In this document: positions 44,432 through 52,170 of the stretch, piece by piece
Numbering within the stretch: the first letter of the stretch is position 1
Layout: each line of letters begins with the position of its first letter
NCBI GenBank assembly: GCA_016745075.1
Contig: JADGDD010000006.1
Location: 186,001-250,000, forward strand
Source of the DNA: Planctomycetota bacterium
GTDB taxonomy: Bacteria > Planctomycetota > UBA11346
Length of the DNA: 64,000 nucleotides
Reading direction: 5' to 3'
Made by a program: the position numbers and the translations under genes
Notes under the pieces: model-generated
Seen by the model: only the letters and a program-made list of their open reading frames with translations
What the model was told of the DNA's origin: nothing
Database searches by the model: none

Positions 44432-44619
44432 AAAAAGACTCCTTCGGTTATTGTTGGTTTTTTTCGTCTAAACTTGATGAGAGTCAGAATAATGTGTCTT
44501 AATTACTTAAATTGATAAAAATGAATTATTATGCTCGTGTGCATTTCAATCTGCAAAGTATAGTCTTTAAAGTAGTTTTTTTAAGACTGAAGTGCCACGA
44601 GCATTATAATCCATGGAAT

Positions 44620-44964
44620 CTATAACTGTCCCACTCGTTCTAGCATTATCGGAACAAGTTGTGCTTTGCGTTGGCCAAGATGACGACGCAGTATGCTCCG
44701 TATGGTTTGTAAGGAAGAGCCAATAGCGCCACCGGGTTTTCGGTGCCGTTTGGTGGCAGTAACCGTATGTCCGTTGCGTAAGTGTATTCTGGTGAGACAT
44801 TCTTTATCTACGCCACCTTTGGGACCATTGATGTCAGTGATGCGTAAAGTAACAGACATGATGTGATCCATGAAGCGGCTGCAGAGTCGTTCGCAGCGTT
44901 GAGTAGCTACGTCGTGTTCTTCTTTACTGAGCTCTATGTTTTTACTAATGATGGTAATCTTCAT
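44620..44964 (-). CDS. HPF/RaiA-type ribosome hibernation factor, short form
   Basis: The 114-residue protein starts MKITIISKNIELSKE and has the beta-alpha-beta-beta-beta-alpha pattern of HPF/YfiA, with basic residues at the ribosome-binding face (ATKRHRKPGG). The long-form C-terminal dimerisation domain is absent. It would bind the 30S decoding region in stationary phase. An AAAGGA site precedes the ATG. Hairpin-forming sequence lies downstream at 44528-44604. The assignment is by pattern; sequence identity to standard HPF is low. Confidence 0.7.
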   Translation of the reverse strand: MKITIISKNIELSKEEHDVATQRCERLCSRFMDHIMSVTLRITDINGPKGGVDKECLTRIHLRNGHTVTATKRHRKPGGAIGSSLQTIRSILRRHLGQRKAQLVPIMLERVGQL

Positions 44965-45085
44965 GTCTTTATCCTTTTCCTCTCGGAGGTTGATGGTGAT
45001 GGCTGATTCAAGACTGCCTTGTTTCAGATAGGTGCCACTGTATCAAGAAAATGAATTCGGCTATATCTATAATACCAATCATTGC

Positions 45086-45102
45086 GTTCGGTTTATCCGA
45101 AC
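45086..45102. promoter_or_regulatory. Dyad repeat before the NhaR-like gene (candidate LysR-type binding site)
   Basis: GTTCGG (45086-45091) and CCGAAC (45097-45102) form a perfect 6-bp dyad around TTTAT. It contains the T-N11-A motif of LysR-type operators (T at 45088, A at 45100). It lies 27 bases before the ATG at 45129 and just after a TATAAT at 45068-45073, a position suited to autorepression. Confidence 0.5.
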
Positions 45103-45128
45103 TACAGTATGATTGAATGGAGGGGGGC

Positions 45129-46055
45129 ATGGACCAGCCTAATTATCACCATCTCTGGCATTTTTTCATGGTTGCTCAAGCGGGCGGTTTACGTTTAGCA
45201 GCGGAAAAACTGTACATATCTGCATCCACTTTGAGTGAACAAATCAAAGCTTTAGAAAAAAGTATGGATGGTGCTTTGTTTGATCGCAGTGGTCGGCATA
45301 TGCGTTTAACGGAGTTTGGCCAACATGTATACGGTTATGCTCAGTCTATCTTTTCCACGGGACGAGAATTGATGGAAAGTATGCACGACGGCAGTTTTGA
45401 TGCACGGGTTTCCTTGCGTATTGGTATTGTTAATGTGATGCCAAAAGTGGTTGCTTATCGTTTATTAGCGCCATTGATGGAAATGGAATCGCCACCCCGT
45501 TTGACAGTAAAAGAAGATGAATCTCCACGTTTATTGACAGCCCTAGCAAATGACGAATTAGATGTGGTACTCAGCGATACGCCTGTAGCACCCCAGTATG
45601 CGGTACGTGCCAGTGATTTTTTTATTGGAGCAAGCCAAATAGCCATATATGGCACTACTGCCTTGATGAAAAGTGCAAAGAAACAGACCTTTCCAGAGTG
45701 TTTGCAAGATATGCCAATGCTTATGCCGACAGAGGGGACGGTGTTAGCGTTTGAGTTGGATAGATGGTTTGAGGAGGTTGGTATTCAACCAGTTGTGGTT
45801 GCTCGTTTTGAAAATAGTGGTTTGATCAAATTATTTGGATCGCAAGGTTATGGTCTTTTTGCAGCACCATTAGTTGCTCATCAATACATTGAGAAGCAAT
45901 ACGGATGTTGCAAACTTGGTATTGTAGCTGATGCCCGTGAACCGTATTATGCTATAACTACATCTCGTAGTGCTCACCATCCAGGTGTAGCCATGATTAA
46001 ATCCTCAGTAGAGGCTTTAGTTAAAGAAGATAAAGAGTGGTGTACGTCTTTGTAA
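45129..46055 (+). CDS. LysR-family transcriptional regulator, NhaR-like
   Basis: The start at 45129 follows GGAGGGG and gives 308 residues. The winged helix is at the N-terminus: NYHHLWHFFMVAQAGGLRLA, then SASTLSEQIKALEKSMDGAL and RLTEFG. It resembles NhaR, the LysR-type activator of sodium/proton antiporter genes, especially in the NY.HL..F opening. The effector domain spans about 90-300. NhaR similarity together with an antiporter operon 14 kb away suggests a possible link, which is speculative. The dyad at 45086-45102 may be its own site. Confidence 0.82.
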   Translation: MDQPNYHHLWHFFMVAQAGGLRLAAEKLYISASTLSEQIKALEKSMDGALFDRSGRHMRLTEFGQHVYGYAQSIFSTGRELMESMHDGSFDARVSLRIGIVNVMPKVVAYRLLAPLMEMESPPRLTVKEDESPRLLTALANDELDVVLSDTPVAPQYAVRASDFFIGASQIAIYGTTALMKSAKKQTFPECLQDMPMLMPTEGTVLAFELDRWFEEVGIQPVVVARFENSGLIKLFGSQGYGLFAAPLVAHQYIEKQYGCCKLGIVADAREPYYAITTSRSAHHPGVAMIKSSVEALVKEDKEWCTSL

Positions 46056-46117
46056 GGCCTATTGTATTTCGATGAGTGACTGAAAGAATACGCGCCTCTC
46101 AAAAAAGGAGAAGTATG

Positions 46118-46804
46118 ATGGATAACGCGCGTATCATTGTTATTACCGGAGTTACCAAAGGTATAGGCTTGGCTTTGGCAGAGTATTGTATTGCAGCAGG
46201 GCATCGCGTGTGTGGGTGCGGACGTAGTGCTGACCGCATTGCATCATTACAAAAACAATATGCAGACCAGCATTTTACCGTTGTTGATATAACAGACGCA
46301 GAGGCTCTTGACCGCTGGGCAGAAACGGTTGTCGCAGAGATGGGTTCACCAGATCTTTTGGTGAATAATGCTGCGCTCATTAATAGACGAGCATTGTTTC
46401 ATGAAGTTGATGCCGATACTTTTGATCAAGTTATTCGTGTGAGTCTCTGCGGTACTGCCAATGTAACCCGTTCATTTCTCCCTGAGATGTTTAAACAGCA
46501 ACGGGGAATTATTGTCAACATGAGCAGTGGCTGGGGGCGTTGGCCGGCAGCAGAGGTGGTACCCTATTGTACCGCTAAGGCAGGGGTCGAAATGATGACG
46601 GCATCTCTAGCAAAAGAATTACCGAAGGGTATGGCAGCGCTTACGTTAACTCCAGGATCAGTCGATACCGATATGACTGTCGACTGTTGGGGGAAAATGA
46701 TGAATGTTCATAGTCCAGAGGAATGGGTTCAAACAGCAGGCCCATACATTCTAGGTTTTACCTCTGAAGAAAACGGTCAGGCGCTTGCAGTAACATTTGA
46801 ATAA
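46118..46804 (+). CDS. Short-chain dehydrogenase/reductase (SDR)
   Basis: AAGGAG (46105-46110) supports a start at 46118 or 46115; the former gives 228 residues. The cofactor motif TGVTKGIG, the NNAAL turn (LLVNNAALINRR), the catalytic Ser region NMSSGWGRW and the YCTAK catalytic pair are all present. It is a classical SDR acting with NAD(P)(H) on an unknown alcohol or sugar. It lies 62 bases after the NhaR-like gene on the same strand and converges with the PQQ protein gene. Confidence 0.88.
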   Translation: MDNARIIVITGVTKGIGLALAEYCIAAGHRVCGCGRSADRIASLQKQYADQHFTVVDITDAEALDRWAETVVAEMGSPDLLVNNAALINRRALFHEVDADTFDQVIRVSLCGTANVTRSFLPEMFKQQRGIIVNMSSGWGRWPAAEVVPYCTAKAGVEMMTASLAKELPKGMAALTLTPGSVDTDMTVDCWGKMMNVHSPEEWVQTAGPYILGFTSEENGQALAVTFE

Positions 46805-46808
46805 AATT

Positions 46809-48026
46809 TTAGTGGAGTGCGTATAAAACCCCATCGTCTGAGCTTATATACACAATATTATCAGCAATACAGGGAGATGTGGTTATTTTACCTTTAATCT
46901 TATACTCCCATGCTTTGCTCCCATCTGTAGTTTGTACGCTGTAAACCGTTCCATCATCACTACCAAAATATAGAAGTCCATTTTTACTAGCAATACTTGG
47001 AGCGGAATTCAAAGCCGATGTTGCCTCAAAACGCCAACCTGGTTTACCCGTTGTTTGGTCAAATTGTGTCATTTTCTTATGGGCTGCACCAACATAAATA
47101 GCATTATTCCAGACTGCCGGTGAACAAAAACAAATAACACGGGTGGTGCTGGGAACATCATAAGCAATTTCTGCTTTATAGAGTACTGCTCTATCGGAGA
47201 GCTGATTATGATAGAGTAGCGCTTTTTCATTTCCGCCACCAGCAGCGCTTGTGATGCCTATTGTGGTCTGTGTGCTTATGGCAGGTGTGTTTGGTCCTTC
47301 CCAGTCAAAAAATCTTCCGTAGCCAGTAGCTAATTGTATAATACTTTTCGCGTTTAAGGCGATGTAATCTTGAGTAATAGCTACGCTAGAAGGGTATTTA
47401 CTCTCTTTTATTTTTTGCAACATTCCCTTGTAGCCCCATGCAATGGTGCCAGTAGTTGCGTCAATGCCTGTTGCTTGCATAAAAACAAGGCCATAGGCAA
47501 ATCCTGTTGCTGTATTGGAGTGTCTTAGTTTCTTGTTGCTCCATATAATGTCACCAGTGGTAATATCAAGGGCATGCACACCTTTTTTGGAGCCGATATA
47601 AGCAGTGTTTTCAACAATAGTAGCAGTGGAGTTTGATGGACCAATAGAACAGCGCCATTTTTCTTGACCTGTTAGTGTGTCTAATGCGTAGAAATATTTT
47701 CCACCAGCAATATAAATGGTATCATCAAGGGCAACGGGCGAGCCAGTTCCTGCACCACCTAGATCAAAGGCCCATTTTTCTCCGGTAAGAGTGGCTGGAC
47801 CTGTTGTGTCGTAAACACCATCTCGATAGAGATTACCACGGTAGGTACGGCCTTGAAGGCTATCGTAGGTAGACGCATCATAATCTAAAATAATTGGAGG
47901 AGGTGCGAGACCGCGGTCTCCATTTTTTGGGATGTCATTATTTATCGATGGTGTTCCTGTAAAACTTTCTGCGTAGAGAGATGTTGTAAAGAGCAATACA
48001 CCAAATGTCTGTATTAATGTGTTCAT
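46809..48026 (-). CDS. Secreted PQQ-type beta-propeller protein
   Basis: The 405-residue protein has a signal peptide ending SLYAESF and about seven PQQ/BamB-like blades, for example YIAGGKYFYALDTLTGQEKW, FGSDDGTVYSVQTTDGSKAW and a final SDDGVLYALH. It lacks the methyltransferase-like domain of the protein at 1388. It is translationally coupled (TAATG) to the two-domain FGE-like protein upstream, so the two are probably secreted partners. Enzymatic activity is not implied; many such propellers are binding proteins. Confidence 0.82.
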   Translation of the reverse strand: MNTLIQTFGVLLFTTSLYAESFTGTPSINNDIPKNGDRGLAPPPIILDYDASTYDSLQGRTYRGNLYRDGVYDTTGPATLTGEKWAFDLGGAGTGSPVALDDTIYIAGGKYFYALDTLTGQEKWRCSIGPSNSTATIVENTAYIGSKKGVHALDITTGDIIWSNKKLRHSNTATGFAYGLVFMQATGIDATTGTIAWGYKGMLQKIKESKYPSSVAITQDYIALNAKSIIQLATGYGRFFDWEGPNTPAISTQTTIGITSAAGGGNEKALLYHNQLSDRAVLYKAEIAYDVPSTTRVICFCSPAVWNNAIYVGAAHKKMTQFDQTTGKPGWRFEATSALNSAPSIASKNGLLYFGSDDGTVYSVQTTDGSKAWEYKIKGKITTSPCIADNIVYISSDDGVLYALH

Positions 48027-51000
48027 TATTCTGCTCCTTGTACGCTGTGAGCATTGAGAGTATTACCCTCAATGCGACCATCTATTGTTATTTTTTTACC
48101 TGACTGTATGGCAACGGCTGTTCGTGCTGGACCAGTAACAGTATAGACTTTTCCATCTATGCTAAAGAGTACGTCTACTGGTTTGGCAACAGGGCGGAAG
48201 CCAACCTCAGAAAAATAATGGAGGTTATCAAGATAATTTTGTGGTTCATTCATAATACCGTGCGAACTTTTGTATTCTGGGGCACCATAGAGCCACGAGC
48301 AGCCAGCTAGAATAGTGGGCGGTCGTTTATAGCTGACCTCTTTTTCATCAAGGCCATAAACAGCATAACGAGAAGCGGTGGGATTGTTCGTGTCGAGTAA
48401 AGGGTCTCTATCTTTACGTGCTTTTGCACCACTATTTGTTGCCTGACAAACATTGCCGAGAATATCGTAGAGGCCAAAACTGTTCGGCTTTTTTTGACCG
48501 ACAGGATGAGTGCGGCCACCAGCATTATGCCAATCCCATACATAATCATCTTTTTCTGCTGGGTTTGATCCCCAGAAATATTTATCCTTTGTTCCGCCAC
48601 CAATGGCGTATTCATATTCCGCTTCTGTTGGTAAACGATAGCCATCAATGTCCCAGCGTTCAAAGAGGAATGGTTCTAGATGACCGTTGCCATTTCCGCA
48701 GGTGGTGTTGGTGTGTTTCCTAAACCATTGTCCGGTGTTGGTTGCTAATTCATTGCTGTCTACTTTTATTGGTCGGTAGGTAAAAGCATTTTTGTAAATA
48801 TTGGTATAGTGGTCATCCGTATAATAAACGGGTACTTTATTTTCCATTTCAGATAAAGCATTACACCAAACAACCATGTCATGCCAAGTAATTCTAGTAA
48901 CCGGTTCGTCAGGGCTATGGGTATGTTGGTAATAATACATGCTGCCCATATCGCCATCATGGCTAAAACTGTAGCCATGTTCAGTAGCCCAGAAATAGAC
49001 TTTCATCCATTGGCCGTAGGTAATGGGGTGGATGGCCATATCAAAGCCATCTACCTGTACCTGTGTATTATCTCGCCCTCGGGTAAACAGAGCTTGAGGT
49101 AAGGAAGCCATCTTGAGTATTTGTTTGGGTTCTGCTGTGTTTTTGTGCATTGGAGTTTTGTGTCCGGCAGTAATTGTCCATGTGTGCGCACTTGTTTTGC
49201 CACTTGCTGGTGCAGCAAGTCCGCTATCGCGGCGAACAAAACGTAAGCCTATATCTCCACGTCCATAAAAAGCGTCATCGCCATAAGGGGAAATGGACAT
49301 AATGCCTGGATTATCGGTATGTAGAAATGATCCACCAAGAACGGTCATGGTTGTGGTCTCGGGTGGGCAGTTATCGCCGTAGTTCCATACCAGTTCAGCA
49401 GCATTACCAAGCATATCATAAAGTCCTGCTGTATTGGCAGTTCCAGTGCCAACAGCATAAGTAGAGCTTGTTTGTTCGTTTGCTCGTGTATTGCCGCCCT
49501 GAGCAAAAGCGGTGCTCCATTCACTTACTGTTGGTAGACGAAAACCGTCTGCTGCCCATTTTACATAAATTGTTGGTTTGGATATCTGTGTGTATGTTGG
49601 GTTGTCATAATTACGTCTTCCAGAAGGGGCCGAATTTACTAATGTTTGTAGGTGCTGCCCTTTAAATTCTATGCTGTATTCTGGATCTATATAATAACAG
49701 GCTTCACGTCCTTCCATAAGTGAGAGAGTATTGCACATGCTTAGTGCATCATAGAGCGTGAAGTTGGTGGCAGGCTCTTGTTGTCCGTGTTTACCACCAT
49801 TTTGCATGCTGCCCATATCACCATTCTTCATAAAATTGTAACGTGCCTCAAATGTTTGAAATGGGGCATCCCCAAAACGATGGATTTTTTTCCAGAGCAG
49901 ATAAGGCGTTTCACAAGTTGCCATGTAAAAATCTTGCACGCCATCTTTTCCAGATATGGCTGCCATGTCGATATTGGTACTTGGGTAATCGGGGCGATTG
50001 ACCACAGCGTCTGCTTCAAAGCCATACCATTTAATATGTGCCATAGGTCCAGCTAAAGTGTCTTTGGCAAGGTACCAGCCGACGCCTTGAACATCGGTAA
50101 AATTGTGTTTAGAGAACTGTGCCTGTTCTTTGTCAAAACGAATGAGTTTGGGGTCAGGTGTGTAGGGGGCCCAGTTTGCTTTGGTTGGATATAAGACAAA
50201 TTGTCGGCCAGGTTTCTTTTTGGTGTACCCTTTTGTTGGAATGTCAAAATTATTTTCTGAAATAAATAGTTTATCGCCATCTTTTACAATCATGCGCACA
50301 TCGTCATAGCCATACCAATATGTACGAATACACATAGAGCCAAGGCGGCTTTCATCGTTAAAGGTCACAGGGTATTTATCACCATCCGCCAAAAAATCTT
50401 TTTTTTGCCAGAGCATTGCCCAATACAATTGCAGATGACTATCCGATTTTTTCTCATTAGCAGAACCTTGTAACGGCTGACTTTCCGCACGCATATCAAA
50501 CCAAGAAAGGCTATGGTCAGCATTGATGCCCATTTCTTTGCAGAAGCTGTATTCCTTTGGAGTGGAATTACTAATGTGCCAACTTACACCACCATAAAAG
50601 CGTCCGCTGATACGGTTGGGGTAAGTGGCAGTAAACGGCCACGATTTCAGCCCCATCTCTTCTGTTAAGCTGAAAGGGATTGCGGCAATATAGTCATCTT
50701 GCATATCGCCGTCGCCATCAACATCTTTACAATGAAATATGGGGATACTTTCTGCTGGTGACGTAGCTTTGCTTGCCCCATATCGGTAAGAATTAGGTGT
50801 ATTACCCTTACCACCGTTATGTCCACCAAAGCCGTGTCTCGTCATTTTATCAGCATGGGCCACAATGCGGACGTTGATAGCAGTGGTGGTGTCAGATGAG
50901 TGCTTGGGCTGCCAGACATGCTGTTCACTATTCCACTGTGCTTCTTTTTCCGTAATTTCTTTGAGAAGATGTGATTCAGCATACGTATTGGTGCTTATGA

Positions 51001-51034
51001 CGAGGCTGCCAATGAGTGCGGTAAGTGTCTTCAT
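48026..51034 (-). CDS. Secreted protein with two formylglycine-generating-enzyme-like (SUMF1) domains
   Basis: The 1002-residue protein starts with a signal peptide ending TYAESHL, preceded by AAGGGAG. Residues about 25-370 are a beta-rich region with an acidic DVDGDGDMQDD loop that could bind calcium. Two FGE-sulfatase (C-type-lectin-like) domains follow. In the first are ADGFRLPTVSEWSTAFAQG, LYDMLGNAAELVWN and VLGGSF; in the second, DGYRLPTEAEYEYAIGGG, LYDILGNVCQ and VLAGCSW. Neither has the paired catalytic cysteines of true FGE, so both are probably binding or structural. Its stop overlaps the PQQ propeller start. No sulfatase lies in the window. Confidence 0.8.
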   Translation of the reverse strand: MKTLTALIGSLVISTNTYAESHLLKEITEKEAQWNSEQHVWQPKHSSDTTTAINVRIVAHADKMTRHGFGGHNGGKGNTPNSYRYGASKATSPAESIPIFHCKDVDGDGDMQDDYIAAIPFSLTEEMGLKSWPFTATYPNRISGRFYGGVSWHISNSTPKEYSFCKEMGINADHSLSWFDMRAESQPLQGSANEKKSDSHLQLYWAMLWQKKDFLADGDKYPVTFNDESRLGSMCIRTYWYGYDDVRMIVKDGDKLFISENNFDIPTKGYTKKKPGRQFVLYPTKANWAPYTPDPKLIRFDKEQAQFSKHNFTDVQGVGWYLAKDTLAGPMAHIKWYGFEADAVVNRPDYPSTNIDMAAISGKDGVQDFYMATCETPYLLWKKIHRFGDAPFQTFEARYNFMKNGDMGSMQNGGKHGQQEPATNFTLYDALSMCNTLSLMEGREACYYIDPEYSIEFKGQHLQTLVNSAPSGRRNYDNPTYTQISKPTIYVKWAADGFRLPTVSEWSTAFAQGGNTRANEQTSSTYAVGTGTANTAGLYDMLGNAAELVWNYGDNCPPETTTMTVLGGSFLHTDNPGIMSISPYGDDAFYGRGDIGLRFVRRDSGLAAPASGKTSAHTWTITAGHKTPMHKNTAEPKQILKMASLPQALFTRGRDNTQVQVDGFDMAIHPITYGQWMKVYFWATEHGYSFSHDGDMGSMYYYQHTHSPDEPVTRITWHDMVVWCNALSEMENKVPVYYTDDHYTNIYKNAFTYRPIKVDSNELATNTGQWFRKHTNTTCGNGNGHLEPFLFERWDIDGYRLPTEAEYEYAIGGGTKDKYFWGSNPAEKDDYVWDWHNAGGRTHPVGQKKPNSFGLYDILGNVCQATNSGAKARKDRDPLLDTNNPTASRYAVYGLDEKEVSYKRPPTILAGCSWLYGAPEYKSSHGIMNEPQNYLDNLHYFSEVGFRPVAKPVDVLFSIDGKVYTVTGPARTAVAIQSGKKITIDGRIEGNTLNAHSVQGAE

Positions 51035-51053
51035 AAATGCTCCCTTATGTAGC

Positions 51054-51084
51054 AGTATAGCACAAGCTTTTATTGATATTACAA
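51054..51084 (-). promoter_or_regulatory. Putative extended -10 promoter for the FGE-like/PQQ operon
   Basis: On the minus strand an extended -10 (TGCTATACT; hexamer at 51054-51059) lies 20 bases before the ATG at 51034. TTGTAA at 51079-51084 is a possible -35, with a long 19-base spacer. The leader would be very short, about 13 bases, just enough for AAGGGAG. Confidence 0.4.
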
Positions 51085-51122
51085 AAAATATGCTGTTTCT
51101 TTTCTTTAGACTTGAGATTTGA

Positions 51123-52157
51123 ATGAATCCCTATATCATCCCACGTGGGATGATCGATAAAACACAGAAGAGACCGGCTACCTTAGAAGACCTTGCGCGT
51201 GCGAGCGGAGTCTCTCGTCGTGTTGTTTCAGCGGTCTTGAACTCAGACCGAGCCAAGGGTAAGATAGGATATAGCGAAGAGACAAAACTAGCTGTTGAGG
51301 CAGCTGCTCAGGCATTGAATTACCGTAGGAACCGAACCTCTACCAACCTCAAAGAAAAACGTCATGGAGTGATCGGGGTTTTGGCAAGTTCCTTGTATAG
51401 TATCCCGAATGTTACACCGCAGCCAATTATTGAATGTGCAGCACGTCATAACTTGTTAGTGACTTTTGAAATTATTCAGCCGAATAAAGTGCCGCAGTTT
51501 ATTCAAGATGATGTTGTTGATGGTTTGTTATTATTTGAAAATGTTGGTTCTCAGTTAGAAGAAGAAATTGACCGGTTAGGCATTCCTTGTGTCTATTCTA
51601 ACGCAGGGATGTATCATCGGCCATATGCTATTGAATATGATGAGCGCCAGAACATGGAGCAGATTGTTGCACAATTTGCGGCACAGGGACGCAAGCGTAT
51701 CGTGTTATTTTTATCGAGTATTGGGGTTATCGCAGAAGAGCGTGAACAAGGTTTGCGCGAGTCTTGTGCGCAGCACGGTTTGTTAGAGCCAATAATATTC
51801 TGTCATACGGGATCAAAAGCAGAGCAGATACGAGCTGTGTTAGAACCACAATTGCCACAATTTCTGGCGCAACACAGGGATATAGATGCAATTATTTTAA
51901 ATCAAGATGTAGCAGCACCTGTTGTCTATCATGCTTTGGCAGAAATGAGTAAGGCAGTTCCAAATGATGTTGCGGTTATCGGTCTTCATAATCAACAAGT
52001 AGACTATGCTGTCACACCGCAGCTTTCAAGTACAGCGATGAATTATTATAAAGCAAACGCTGCTTCTGTAGATTTATTGGTTGAAGTGATCAAAGGCACA
52101 GCAGAAGTGGGCATACGCTGGCATTATTATAATTATATTCAACGGGCTTCGACCTAG
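51123..52157 (+). CDS. LacI-family transcriptional regulator
   Basis: The frame from the ATG at 51123 gives 344 residues; a second ATG at 51150 (335 residues) lies closer to the helix-turn-helix. The latter is LEDLARASGVSRRVVSAVLN, followed by the hinge ALNYRRN. The periplasmic-binding-protein-like effector domain runs from about 70 to the end (GVIGVLASSLYSIPNV, DAIILNQDVAAPVVYHAL, NDVAVIGLHN). A perfect 20-bp palindrome overlaps its 5' end. It lies 13 bases before the second deiodinase-like gene, and is divergent from the FGE-like operon; either or both may be its targets. Confidence 0.9.
   Translation: MNPYIIPRGMIDKTQKRPATLEDLARASGVSRRVVSAVLNSDRAKGKIGYSEETKLAVEAAAQALNYRRNRTSTNLKEKRHGVIGVLASSLYSIPNVTPQPIIECAARHNLLVTFEIIQPNKVPQFIQDDVVDGLLLFENVGSQLEEEIDRLGIPCVYSNAGMYHRPYAIEYDERQNMEQIVAQFAAQGRKRIVLFLSSIGVIAEEREQGLRESCAQHGLLEPIIFCHTGSKAEQIRAVLEPQLPQFLAQHRDIDAIILNQDVAAPVVYHALAEMSKAVPNDVAVIGLHNQQVDYAVTPQLSSTAMNYYKANAASVDLLVEVIKGTAEVGIRWHYYNYIQRAST
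51135..51154. promoter_or_regulatory. Perfect 20-bp palindrome at the lacI-type gene start (candidate operator)
   Basis: The sequence ATCATCCCACGTGGGATGAT is fully self-complementary with a central CG, as in LacI-family operators. It covers the second possible start codon (51150) of the LacI-type gene and lies about 100 bases upstream of the divergent FGE-like gene. Confidence 0.65.
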
Positions 52158-52170
52158 AAAAGAGAATGAT

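Noticed and set aside
44432-44470. Terminator after the second FecR-like gene.
   Set aside because: There are A- and T-runs around a CTCCTTCGG segment, but the stem between them does not pair well enough to call.
48026-51034. True formylglycine-generating enzyme for sulfatase maturation.
   Set aside because: Neither FGE-like domain has the paired catalytic cysteines, the protein is secreted, and there is no sulfatase in the window.
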